DNA from: a virus
Direction: 5' to 3' (one strand)
DNA length: 28,447 nucleotides
Virus record (IMG/VR): IMGVR_UViG_3300001681_000087
Location: 1-28,447 of that record
Part shown: piece by piece, positions 7,901-14,357 of the stretch
Layout: each line of letters opens with the position of its first letter
Position numbering within the stretch: the first letter of the stretch is position 1
Notes under the pieces: generated by a model
The model's input: only the letters and a program-made list of their open reading frames with translations
Database searches by the model: none
Told to the model about the DNA's origin: nothing
Position numbers and translations under genes: made by a program

Positions 7901-8612
7901 CACTGGAAGGTTCGACTCCACTATCCTCAAGCCATGAGAGCAGACCCCTGTTGTCCGAGAGAACTCCGACTGAAGCAAAGAGGTCTTCGTAACGACGGCG
8001 CAGGTGGGGGTCTGCATTCGCCAAATCCAGGTGGACTTGGTGTAGTTGAGTGCCAACCGTTGGTCCAAAGGCTTCGAGGAAATCAGCCTTACGGCCCTCA
8101 AGGGCTCCATCAAAAACCATGCGAAGGTGGGCTTCTGGAACAGTCACGAACCCCTCAGAATAGGTCCACACGCTCGGGTCCAACTCTCCGGAAATGGTGA
8201 GGTTGCTTAAAACCTGACCTGAACGAGAACCGAACCCAGCCTCCTTGCCGAACCCTTCCTGGCTTGTGATATCGAAGATGCCTTTGGTTACGTCCTTGAA
8301 GATCTCTCCAGCGGTTTCTGGACTTGTGGCCTCAATAAGACCCTGCACCGCTTTTCTCGCCGCACTTGTTACGACGGGTCCGTACTTTTCCCTGCTGTTG
8401 CTGAAGTCGAAGTTGATGGTCGGTATTTTATCGAGGGCAGATATCGTCGCGTCGGTCGAACCCAACCAGGGGACCGTCCATGTCCCGTCGAGGTTGTCGA
8501 TCCATTGGAGTGCGGTTGCCCCCTTTGAGAAGGCATCAAGAGGTCGGTTGATGTCCTCAAGGGAGGCTTCTGGAAGATCGACTGGTCCGGCTTGTCCTGC
8601 CTGCGTGGTCAT
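1905..8612 (-). CDS. Giant internal virion / DNA-ejection protein (2235 aa)
   Basis: This single open frame of 2235 residues is by far the largest gene. Its place, last of three probable internal proteins and after the nozzle and fibre genes, matches that of the large ejection proteins of podoviruses (T7 gp16, 1318 aa, in a different family). Several glycine/alanine-rich hydrophobic stretches are visible (near residues 385, 525 and 650-690), with a long Arg/Lys/Glu/Ala-rich helical region around 840-960. A central part near 1540-1570 reads GNLTFLNADTTNRNLMSSL and near 1735-1755 ENNTPFTSHFLKFTFEN; both look like segments of large phage polyvalent proteins (roughly N-P-A-F-x-x-R-N and P-F-x-x-F motifs). 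The C-terminus is basic. I see no lysozyme, transglycosylase or peptidase motif. The start overlaps the previous stop by four bases (ATGA) and has GGAGATGAAGA before it. The role is inferred from size and position. Confidence 0.8.
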   Translation of the reverse strand: MTTQAGQAGPVDLPEASLEDINRPLDAFSKGATALQWIDNLDGTWTVPWLGSTDATISALDKIPTINFDFSNSREKYGPVVTSAARKAVQGLIEATSPETAGEIFKDVTKGIFDITSQEGFGKEAGFGSRSGQVLSNLTISGELDPSVWTYSEGFVTVPEAHLRMVFDGALEGRKADFLEAFGPTVGTQLHQVHLDLANADPHLRRRYEDLFASVGVLSDNRGLLSWLEDSGVEPSSDPSIRKEGRRVWQSWNPLRKIDRGDILVIEDPELSRALRKGTKKEVEEAKLSATKKAQNVAGFFGSEIWGDIYNKKRNDYFILALIEAQEEVKTWLEQDKAGRPLQYAGTGLALHQLFLNASNNAVEELISDVGVAASKDWGVKNLPEGAFWLIGEIIMGAIHLMDRVVPGTGEAPENLLKNYGVSVPPMVQGSVEMVESYYRNFSGDAEGTTGQIADLNERFQIYQSFLQETMETAEAKFRSDSKGVTDTELKAKLWQRALGYEFGNAYGLLGRFQGGQHDSNGRGRFAGAMVGGAAAALITEFPKGLPTNASPQDVFKFSTLLSGATLGDALNPRHSVAKKYAADPENRRKFLQILRPAATPEYIDKIFKHWDNEGMTDLKTAEQKVLGEAKALLEAIAGGVGQRSLQSFAYSTLTDPLIAAGGLKLGLAVSRTAASVIKGYAKQLKGALPKFSLKSAREVLEAQRTIEINARRSGEKQPVPEVMTLKALRRVATDVADDTFEATLEFVENLNRSTGSTSISDGVSRAGDLASAIRALSRGLQLARDQGKSKVTSAEGLTVNADVLGLLNVLNEVSGAEGALILLSLTVKYPKGTTLTEISKQARNNLRRLDETATQSRRQALTSAAKNKAARREALRAPGGEAVSKRRARTIETEAISREASSEVKQATKRIASEVDNTLKDWATEQKQIYKDSTRSGVERQEAKGRLDLIAAIQVRMTKENFTDALFRGRDLSEPVTVAPLRKGRRARVDAETSSEMLKRLKKTKSVKFLTEAEAVQLFGRKNATDLGVRGKSWGELVEAIDNSITAEGKAQAARALENIVVNSALEPVKFGKLRKEILTLWGLDKLSKASKGLGISKLIEPGVSKYLNYQAASAYKARYEGARNLARARRRQAEKDFDQVSALSDVDVARYLQGGVQVKKFTHSELLAIERVRSVLLEMQRSMRDLGMIEGAGRFEGTYFPFVRVFAEGSKKARGVTDNKGSTTGTSARPFLHRGEAQASALGEEARAAASILYLLDGLSPKRAHKVKEKMKLDRGFIEKMNAGLVQDALISELPEFFLNGRAMKEASSPSFSLKRLTSAGIHRLVSDLSSVERRQLYKLGRVTEALRRQGLRGSRLADEADAAMRDPKIAAELVDSVRDSVTNKLLPTTEAVQNLTLGRVPHYDVMFRNLKLRDIDHGKKYSPVNLLKSAKVEEAKFVVPKIIEQEMANIEIAKVFREMLDDPGVVQWAAEGKPVYFRGFREKAELVEEVFRDSPAVLRVIGRNNAQRPREMKAYIHPTMAKTIKAMAEGQGAALKAMGAVGRFVRGNLTFLNADTTNRNLMSSLEYLQMGGLNIFTKSGAKYYLEASKIVSERGPMYDLLMAEGVVGVSYVDAVSATGGRSAARTISEKLALKAGKDFSRGGERTVAGTASDALILALKGLGEVTFVKGNLRDSASRFYGGLDDTARVAMALKRMAEGHPIRGIGRIVDDVYPNYSSGSVPNRIISEMENNTPFTSHFLKFTFENYRVMLNNLRKRPHLVAANMAFWHTPTVMAKQRYGITDAAMSELLAGYSDPKSGFEVFQDYMSHVALPFGEPYGNVTWDRSNAGAIASVFARPFHRPTDNDAVNYVSGQVLQMFRGSPLVSAFAGLLTGVDPFTGRPIVPEGTPTEVSIPTYLGRTVGRLLVPGRQNRAAYALAMERGASALSSMIAEELPEEREYKSDEDALVMAIRALANAVSPEGKRLRLAETGAENPFLLGKHSFPIEMLRVFGGLKLEHGTDGRRINRIINIADRFSPHGTGVKSANVVEFQDILDNRGEEAALKWAEEKKLGVSWARDQLVQSKRDPFEARVHQIPDLETRYWVFRQAQLAGVSPPNLLKLDMAWRVKALAEYTALYRGTGANTPKMALEYLEDIEILATLLKEKSGVDLRDENGAVVIKDIENRLQGLLRGSRLESAFRELPTLIMIDALFATIGEGTTAPVEAARIIETLRKEALDNARRTEAAGRQRR

Positions 8613-9748
8613 TCTTCATCTCCAAAGCCTGTCAGCCCTAGTTTTTCAAGGATCGCCAGCAACCGCTGCCGATCTTCTTCGCTTTCTGCCATCCGGAGAA
8701 TCTCTCGGATTTCTGCTGGGGGCAGGTGTATAACATTGCCCTGCCCCAATTCAGATCTCGACTTGACGCTTGTCGTCGGTCGAGGAGGCTCTGGATACAG
8801 ACTCCATCCAGTTATCCTGGAGATGCTGTTTGCTAGTCTTTGTTTCTCCTCCTCGTCAACACCGTGAGACTGAGTGTCTTCTTCAAAGAACCGGCGCAAC
8901 TCAGTCGAAGGACCGGGCACTCCTGCCGGAGGTTGGGTTGAGAATGCTGAAGAAGCCTGTTGTCCGGAGGAGATACCTTCGGAACGCGTTGTGTTCACAT
9001 GCTGGACGAGTCCTGCTGGATCAACGGATCCATATCCCTGAGTGAAGTAATTAGGCTTAGGACCGGGCACTCCTGCTGGCGGTGGGGGAGGGCCATCGGT
9101 AGCGGGTGCCTCACCGACAGGCGCTGGTGCGGGCTCTGCGAGGCTGAAGTGGCGCCTGATGGCCGCTGAATACTTAGGCATCAGTGCTCTAATCACCTCT
9201 CTATGTTCCTTCGCCATCAATTCGCGTTCAGTGGGGTTGTTTTGATCTATTATCCCAGCGATGACGCTGTCGAGTTTATCTATAAGCAACTGGCTGTCAC
9301 CAGGAGCTCCCGGAGCAGGCTCGCCGCTAGATTGAGCACTGACGAGGAGATCCCCAATAACACGGCCAATTTCACCGCCCACACCTCTTGAGGGAATCCA
9401 GAGTTTAGACAGGTTGCTAATGGTCGTGTTGTAATCTTTGATATCCTGCATACCAGAATCACTTTTCAGCTTATCAAGTTCGGCCACACTTTTTCCATAC
9501 TCGATCCTCCGCATTTGAGCAGCAAAAAACCGCGCTTCTTCGCTGTTTGCTAACTCTGCTGCCTTAATCTGTTCTTTCTTGAGATCCTGCTCCAGGGCGG
9601 AAGTCTCTTGGTTTGTCTGGAACGCCTTCGCCTGCATCACCATTTGAGCCTGTTGCATCGTTTGTTGCTGCTGCTGTTGCAAGAAACGAAGACCCGTGCT
9701 GATGTCAATCGGAGGCATGGGCTGAATGTTGAAGTTAGGCATCGGCAA
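8609..9748 (-). CDS. Putative internal virion protein, Gln-rich, coiled coil
   Basis: This 379-residue protein starts with a proline-rich peptide, then a glutamine-rich segment (QQQQQQTMQQAQMVMQ, about 24-39) and an alpha-helical, charged, coiled-coil-like region to about residue 115. The middle (about 210-275) is Pro/Gly/Ser-rich and carries the phrase PPAGVPGP twice, encoded by near-identical DNA at about 8910 and 9060. The C-terminal part (about 285-379) is helical and acidic. I recognise no family. Its position between the gp14-like gene and the giant gene suggests a second internal or ejection protein. GAGGAG lies 5 bases before a TTG (9748) and 11 before an in-frame ATG (9742), so either start is possible. 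Its stop overlaps the start of the giant gene, which suggests coupled translation. Confidence 0.7.
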   Translation of the reverse strand: MPMPNFNIQPMPPIDISTGLRFLQQQQQQTMQQAQMVMQAKAFQTNQETSALEQDLKKEQIKAAELANSEEARFFAAQMRRIEYGKSVAELDKLKSDSGMQDIKDYNTTISNLSKLWIPSRGVGGEIGRVIGDLLVSAQSSGEPAPGAPGDSQLLIDKLDSVIAGIIDQNNPTERELMAKEHREVIRALMPKYSAAIRRHFSLAEPAPAPVGEAPATDGPPPPPAGVPGPKPNYFTQGYGSVDPAGLVQHVNTTRSEGISSGQQASSAFSTQPPAGVPGPSTELRRFFEEDTQSHGVDEEEKQRLANSISRITGWSLYPEPPRPTTSVKSRSELGQGNVIHLPPAEIREILRMAESEEDRQRLLAILEKLGLTGFGDEE

Positions 9749-9757
9749 AGGGACTCC

Positions 9758-10414
9758 TCACAACCATGTCGGGGTGTTGTTGCCGGAGGCATTTCCACCT
9801 GAGTTGTTGAACCCTCCGCCACCGTACAAGTTCATTAGTTGGTTCTGGAATGACTGCTGGTTCTGCATTCCTTGGATCGCGAATGCGTTGTTCAGTCCAG
9901 CGTTGAGTTGGTTCAGCATCGTTGCTCTGTTTGCCTGTCTTGTCTGAGAATTCAGCGCGGCCTGCTCAAGTCCCAGGTTCGGACCAGCAACCTGCTGGAA
10001 GATCTGGTTGTAGGGTCCGCTTGTCATAAGCCCAAAGGCGTTATTCATCGCCTGGCTTCTCATCTGTTCGCCGAACTGTAGACCAGCGAAGCTCGACTGG
10101 AGGGCGGAAGTGGGGGAGTTCTGGACTCCGCGAGCAGCCTGTTGTTGGTAGACCCTGCTCTGGAAGGCATCCTCTAGTCGAGCGGTTCGCCCGGGGTCCG
10201 AAAGGCCACCGAGAACCATCCCCTCAAGGCCAGAGAACACAGGGTTCATCCCCCGGTATTGCTCCATAAACTGGGGGCCGAACTGGCGCAAGAACCCTAG
10301 TTGCCCCTGAAGACCTTGACCAAACGCTTGGTTCAGGTTGGGTGAACTTTGCCCCCCTCCGAACAAGCCCCCAAAAATGGAAGCACCAGCACTCAATGCC
10401 TGAAGCCAACTCAT
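9758..10414 (-). CDS. Internal virion / DNA-transfer protein, T7 gp14-like shape
   Basis: This 218-residue protein begins MSWLQALSAGASIFGGLFGGG, a short hydrophobic glycine-rich segment like the N-termini of podoviral internal core proteins (T7 gp14-like) and other DNA-transfer proteins. The rest is Gln/Asn/Ala/Gly-rich and low in charge (QMRSQAMNNAFGLM, LNNAFAIQGMQNQQSFQNQL), probably helical, with a Gly/Asn-rich tail. Position supports the call: it lies after the nozzle and fibre genes and before the 379-residue and giant proteins, as in podovirus ejection modules. AAGGAGGCCAA gives a strong ribosome-binding site before the ATG. The function is inferred from composition and order, not from a conserved motif. 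Confidence 0.65.
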   Translation of the reverse strand: MSWLQALSAGASIFGGLFGGGQSSPNLNQAFGQGLQGQLGFLRQFGPQFMEQYRGMNPVFSGLEGMVLGGLSDPGRTARLEDAFQSRVYQQQAARGVQNSPTSALQSSFAGLQFGEQMRSQAMNNAFGLMTSGPYNQIFQQVAGPNLGLEQAALNSQTRQANRATMLNQLNAGLNNAFAIQGMQNQQSFQNQLMNLYGGGGFNNSGGNASGNNTPTWL

Positions 10415-10423
10415 TTGGCCTCC

Positions 10424-11776
10424 TTATCTTTTCACTAACTGGAATGTTGGTGTTCCCATCCCATGGTTTTCCCAAGTGTCTATGCTAAGACTTGGTTGAA
10501 TGGCAATATCGGCCTGGGCCAGGCCTGGAGCCCCAACCTTAAGGTTCATGGTCGAACTACCCGAAGTAATAGGACCAAGCGCCCAGACGGCGAAATACTG
10601 GAGTTCGCAAGTGTAAACTCCGGTAGCCTCGACCAGATAAGTTGCTGATAAACCATGCAACCAGAGGCCAGATTTATAGGTCTGATTAGTTGTGCCCGGT
10701 GTCGCCTCCCCCCACTGAGTAAGATTGCCGCCTTCTAACCTTCTTGTAATAAGGTCGTCTTCTGGTTGGGGGTTTTCACCTGTGGCTTGAGCATGGAGAT
10801 TAGGTCTGAGGTTGTGCGCGACGGAGGACATTACCGCCTTCCCCGAGGAGTCCCGTATCAAAATCCTCCAGCCCTCTGGGGGTCTGTCGGTGCGTCCATT
10901 GCCATTGGCCCCAGGCTCATGGTTTCTTACGGCAAAGTCTCTAGCCTGAACAATCAACAATTCTCCAGCGTTGAGAGTCGGGCTGTCGATAGAGAAGTTC
11001 ACGTCAGAAGTTACTCCACCGATTGATACATCGCAGCGCAGGGTTGTCCAAGTATGCGCTGCGGCTGAAAAATTTCCAGCGAGGTCGGTTTTAGGGATAA
11101 CAGTGTCTGCTGTGGGGGCGATTGTTTTTGAAGCCAAGATGGAAGTGCCTGCAATGTTCGCCTTGACTGGGAAGATCAGCGCGTACCAGATCGTTGAGTC
11201 GGAAGGGTCTACTTGGACAAGACGACCAAAAACGCCGTCTGTCATGCTGGGTGCTGCTACTGCTTCGCCTTCAGTTGTTGACGAAGTAATGTAGTCGCCT
11301 CTAGCGGGAACTGGGTCGTTGCCAACCTTTACCTGCGCGTAACCATCTCGGCACACTCTTACCTTGTTGTTCTCAGGACTCTGAACCACAACACCAACAA
11401 CACCCGTGTCTGCCGCAGTCGTCGTCCTTACCACCGTATTGTCTGCGGTCGTGTCAAGGACAACCACCTCGCCTGCAAGCGGAGTTCCGGTATAGGAAAA
11501 CACCGTCTCTGCATTTAGGGCTGCTGAGTGCCAAACACCACCCGACCTCGCTTTGAACTCCCCGCCCTGAGCCCCAAAGGCAGCCCCGGTATCGAACCAG
11601 AGATCTCCCACGCCAGAGGACGGAACGATATTGTTCAGTTGCGGTAGACGGTGGTCTGTCTTTACGTCAGCCGACGTAATGTTCAGTACCGATGCATTGT
11701 CCACGAGGTTATTGAGGCTGTCAGCCGTAACTTCCTGTCCCGTTGCAAAGGTATGGCCCTTTTGTAGATCAGCCAT
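10424..11776 (-). CDS. Putative tail fibre / virion appendage protein
   Basis: This 450-residue protein starts MADLQKGHTFATGQEVTADSLNNLVDNAS; the phrase VTA-x-x-LN-x-LVD is common at the N-terminus of phage tail fibre and baseplate-attached proteins. Short beta-rich segments follow, including VGDLWFDTG (about 57-65), which resembles the 'GD-x-W-x-D' strips found in fibre proteins, and a region rich in Thr, Val and Gly (about 90-200). The C-terminal half (about 230-450) appears to be beta-sandwich-like. I recognise no enzymatic motif. It lies between the nozzle and the internal protein genes, and its ATG overlaps the nozzle stop (TAATG), so it is expressed with the tail. It could be a receptor-binding fibre or a capsid appendage. 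Confidence 0.62.
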   Translation of the reverse strand: MADLQKGHTFATGQEVTADSLNNLVDNASVLNITSADVKTDHRLPQLNNIVPSSGVGDLWFDTGAAFGAQGGEFKARSGGVWHSAALNAETVFSYTGTPLAGEVVVLDTTADNTVVRTTTAADTGVVGVVVQSPENNKVRVCRDGYAQVKVGNDPVPARGDYITSSTTEGEAVAAPSMTDGVFGRLVQVDPSDSTIWYALIFPVKANIAGTSILASKTIAPTADTVIPKTDLAGNFSAAAHTWTTLRCDVSIGGVTSDVNFSIDSPTLNAGELLIVQARDFAVRNHEPGANGNGRTDRPPEGWRILIRDSSGKAVMSSVAHNLRPNLHAQATGENPQPEDDLITRRLEGGNLTQWGEATPGTTNQTYKSGLWLHGLSATYLVEATGVYTCELQYFAVWALGPITSGSSTMNLKVGAPGLAQADIAIQPSLSIDTWENHGMGTPTFQLVKR

Positions 11777-13449
11777 TATTCAAGGTTCTCCTGTTCTGGT
11801 ATGGCGTTGACGCTGTAGTAGAGGATCTTGGTCCTGTTTGTCCCATACACACGGAACTTGAACTGCATCTCCCGAACAGCCCCAAACGAGTCTAGGTAAA
11901 ATCGATGCCTGTTTAGTCCCCCCTCGGTAAGCGTGAAGGGGAGCGTGAGGCCACCGACAGCAGGATCTGGCAGGGTTACAGCCCCGTCTGTTATTGTCAT
12001 CTGGTCGTGCTGGACAAGAGAAGCCTCGTCTGGAGCCACCCATAACTCTACAGCTCCCCCTGTCGCACCCATGCAGAACAGGTCCAGGAATTGGAAGTGC
12101 TTGCGGTAGTGTGTCCCTCCGAATGAAAACCGGGGAGTCTCTACAATGCTCTCGATAGGAGTGACATTGTCCGCATTGGTTGCCGAAGGGAAGACCTCGT
12201 AAACCTTGCCGTTTGCAGTGTCCCCGAAGTACAGACTCTCCATCCCGCTGAATCTGGCAAGCTGAAAGTCATTCACGTTCCAGCCTGTGAAGATTGACCA
12301 GGCCTTTTCCAGCATGTCGTAGACAAGGACAGTGTTATTCGAGGTCGCGGAGTCGAGGGGGACTGCAAGCATGTACAGGTTCTCCCAGACAACCCCAACT
12401 GCGTTTTCTGCATAGTCCCAATTGATCCTGCTGATTGTCCCCTGGATGTTGTCAGAGATCGGATGCACCACTCCGAGAGGTCGGTCCTGTTCTGTCTTTG
12501 AAAGACGGTGGACCCCAAACCGACTCAAGAAGAAGAAGTCGTGACCCGCCTGGACAACAGACTCAGGGGCGATTGTCCCGACATCGCTGTTCAGCGGCAT
12601 GATCGCAGTGGAGTCAAAGAGCAGGTCGCCAAAGTTGGCCTGGTCGATGTCAAGGAGCCAAATCGACTCTCGCATGAAGCAAATGATCCCGTTCTGCATG
12701 AAGGGGATGATCCGCTGCATCTGGTCGTTTGGGTTTATCAAATACCCCTCAGTTGTGTCGAACGTGGAAGGATTTCCAGGCTTGGAGAAGTAGACATACC
12801 CGTCATTTTCCCCTTCTCCTGCAATCCAAAGTCGAGAGAGCCAAAAGGCCGCGTCTTTGCCCTGGGGGACGCTGCGCTTGAGCCCATTGGCCTCCCCATT
12901 CACCTTGGATAGGGATCGGGATCCAGAAAATGCAAAGACATCCAGGTTCCCTTCCTCCAGGAAGTAGGTTTGGTCTTTTTGAGCGCTCATCGTATCGAAA
13001 ACCTGAACAAACCTAACCCGATTCCCTGTCGGACCACTACCAGTGGCACCAGAAGGGAGCTCCAGGACTTCCCAGCCAGTTCCAGGTGTCCCCTCCCAGC
13101 GGTAGTAACCTGTAACAGGAGGAGTCCCGCCGACGTTCTGCCCGATTGTGGCTAGGAGTCTGTTGCTGGGAACGGCAGCGTTCGGCAGGTGTGCGCCCAG
13201 TCCGTAGACCCTACCAGCTTGAGTGTACGTCTGAAGGCCAGCGGATGTTATATCCGATATACCCGGACGCTTCTCAGCAAACGCCCCCTGCTTGATTCTC
13301 ATATTCTGAATCAAGGAGGCCTCGTTTTCGGACAGGCGGGTTGGGTGAATCTTCGTATTCATCCCACCAGTCAAGGAGTCCACCACAAATGTTGCTGAAG
13401 GTGAGTCCAGCGCCTGTGGAAGCGCCCTGTAACCCTGAGTTCCTGCCAT
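11776..13449 (-). CDS. Tail nozzle / stabilisation protein (P22 gp10 / T7 gp12-like)
   Basis: This 557-residue protein shows features of podoviral nozzle (tail hub) proteins: an early GGMNTKIHPTRLSENEASLIQN (about 29-50), where such proteins typically have a 'GG-(L/M)N' followed by an E-A-x-x-x-x-N motif; then repeated beta-propeller-like strands (RLWIAGEGENDGYVYFS, IWLLDID, FFLSRFGVHRL, YMLAVPL, LVYDMLEKAWSIFTGW). Phrases such as VYD-x-x-x-x-x-W are typical of blades in this family. It would form the tube through which DNA leaves the head, below the adaptor encoded by the preceding gene. GGGAGAGTCTG precedes the ATG, and the start overlaps the adaptor stop (ATGA). The family call is from pattern memory; a structural comparison would settle it. 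Confidence 0.68.
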   Translation of the reverse strand: MAGTQGYRALPQALDSPSATFVVDSLTGGMNTKIHPTRLSENEASLIQNMRIKQGAFAEKRPGISDITSAGLQTYTQAGRVYGLGAHLPNAAVPSNRLLATIGQNVGGTPPVTGYYRWEGTPGTGWEVLELPSGATGSGPTGNRVRFVQVFDTMSAQKDQTYFLEEGNLDVFAFSGSRSLSKVNGEANGLKRSVPQGKDAAFWLSRLWIAGEGENDGYVYFSKPGNPSTFDTTEGYLINPNDQMQRIIPFMQNGIICFMRESIWLLDIDQANFGDLLFDSTAIMPLNSDVGTIAPESVVQAGHDFFFLSRFGVHRLSKTEQDRPLGVVHPISDNIQGTISRINWDYAENAVGVVWENLYMLAVPLDSATSNNTVLVYDMLEKAWSIFTGWNVNDFQLARFSGMESLYFGDTANGKVYEVFPSATNADNVTPIESIVETPRFSFGGTHYRKHFQFLDLFCMGATGGAVELWVAPDEASLVQHDQMTITDGAVTLPDPAVGGLTLPFTLTEGGLNRHRFYLDSFGAVREMQFKFRVYGTNRTKILYYSVNAIPEQENLE

Positions 13450-14357
13450 CAGACTCTCCCGGTCCTCACGTTCATGTCAGGCATGAACATGAAACTGTTG
13501 TCCTCGTTGATTCTGTCTTTTGTGAAGTCCTCTAGGAGTTCCTGAAAACGCCCCTCCTCGACCCCGGCCTGAGCGAACTGGCGGAGATTCTTCAACAAGT
13601 CGCTGAAAGCACCGACCACCAGAATGTCTTCGCATGGGAGAATGGTGGAGTCGTTGTCAATCTCAAGGTCGTCCATCATGATCGAGAACACCATGTTCAG
13701 AACCGTTTCGCTTGTTGGGATGGGATGCAACCGAATGATCGGGTAGCGGGAGACGCACTCCTTGGGTGCAATCGCGCCCATTGTCACAGGCGTCGATTCT
13801 ACTGAGACCAGCGTGACTGTCCCCCCTGTCCCACTCTCCTTTGAGAAGGACACCACTTCATCGTATAAATTTGCTGTCGTACCGCCCACAAAAGTCTCGT
13901 CCTCGAACATTAGGCCGTCTTTGTAGCCCTTTATCCTGTACTTGTAGACAAGGTTGTCCCCAGCGAGATCCGAAGTTGCGGTGAGTCGCGCTGCGGCACT
14001 AGGCTGGGTGTGGACGCCACGAGTTCCCAAGCGACTGTAGTAGCAGGAGACCCCGGTTCCGCTGCCAATGGTGTTAATGAACCGCTCAGTCAGATCCGTA
14101 TCCGGGAGCGGTAAAATCACTCGGTCATTGGCCCTGTCGTAGAGGCGGAGGATCTTATCGACATTCGCAGGAAGGCCGACAACCTCAGAAGAAACGGTAA
14201 CGGTCGTCTCCCCAACCAGCTCTGGCCATGCGTAGCGCCGCAGTATCTGCTTGTAACGCCTGTTAATAGCCTGCTTTACGACAGTCTCTTTCTCAGTATC
14301 TGTCCTGTTAGCGAGTTTCATTACCTCGCCCATCATCTCACCGAGGGTCTTCGCCAT
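13449..14357 (-). CDS. Putative head-tail adaptor protein
   Basis: I place the start at the ATG at 14357, not the longer frame upstream: GGAGGAAACGATA gives a strong ribosome-binding site there and the ATG overlaps the previous stop as TAATG. The 302-residue protein begins MAKTLGEMMGEVMKLANRTD with helices to about residue 45 (INRRYKQILRRYAWPEL), then becomes beta-rich with a glycine/threonine-rich middle and a helical C-terminus (FSDLLKNLRQFAQAG, EGRFQELLEDFTKD). Helical N-terminus, tyrosine/tryptophan before a beta domain, and the position directly before the nozzle gene match head-tail adaptors (gatekeepers) of podoviruses, for example T7 gp11, though this one is longer. The assignment rests on position and general shape. 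Confidence 0.6.
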   Translation of the reverse strand: MAKTLGEMMGEVMKLANRTDTEKETVVKQAINRRYKQILRRYAWPELVGETTVTVSSEVVGLPANVDKILRLYDRANDRVILPLPDTDLTERFINTIGSGTGVSCYYSRLGTRGVHTQPSAAARLTATSDLAGDNLVYKYRIKGYKDGLMFEDETFVGGTTANLYDEVVSFSKESGTGGTVTLVSVESTPVTMGAIAPKECVSRYPIIRLHPIPTSETVLNMVFSIMMDDLEIDNDSTILPCEDILVVGAFSDLLKNLRQFAQAGVEEGRFQELLEDFTKDRINEDNSFMFMPDMNVRTGRV

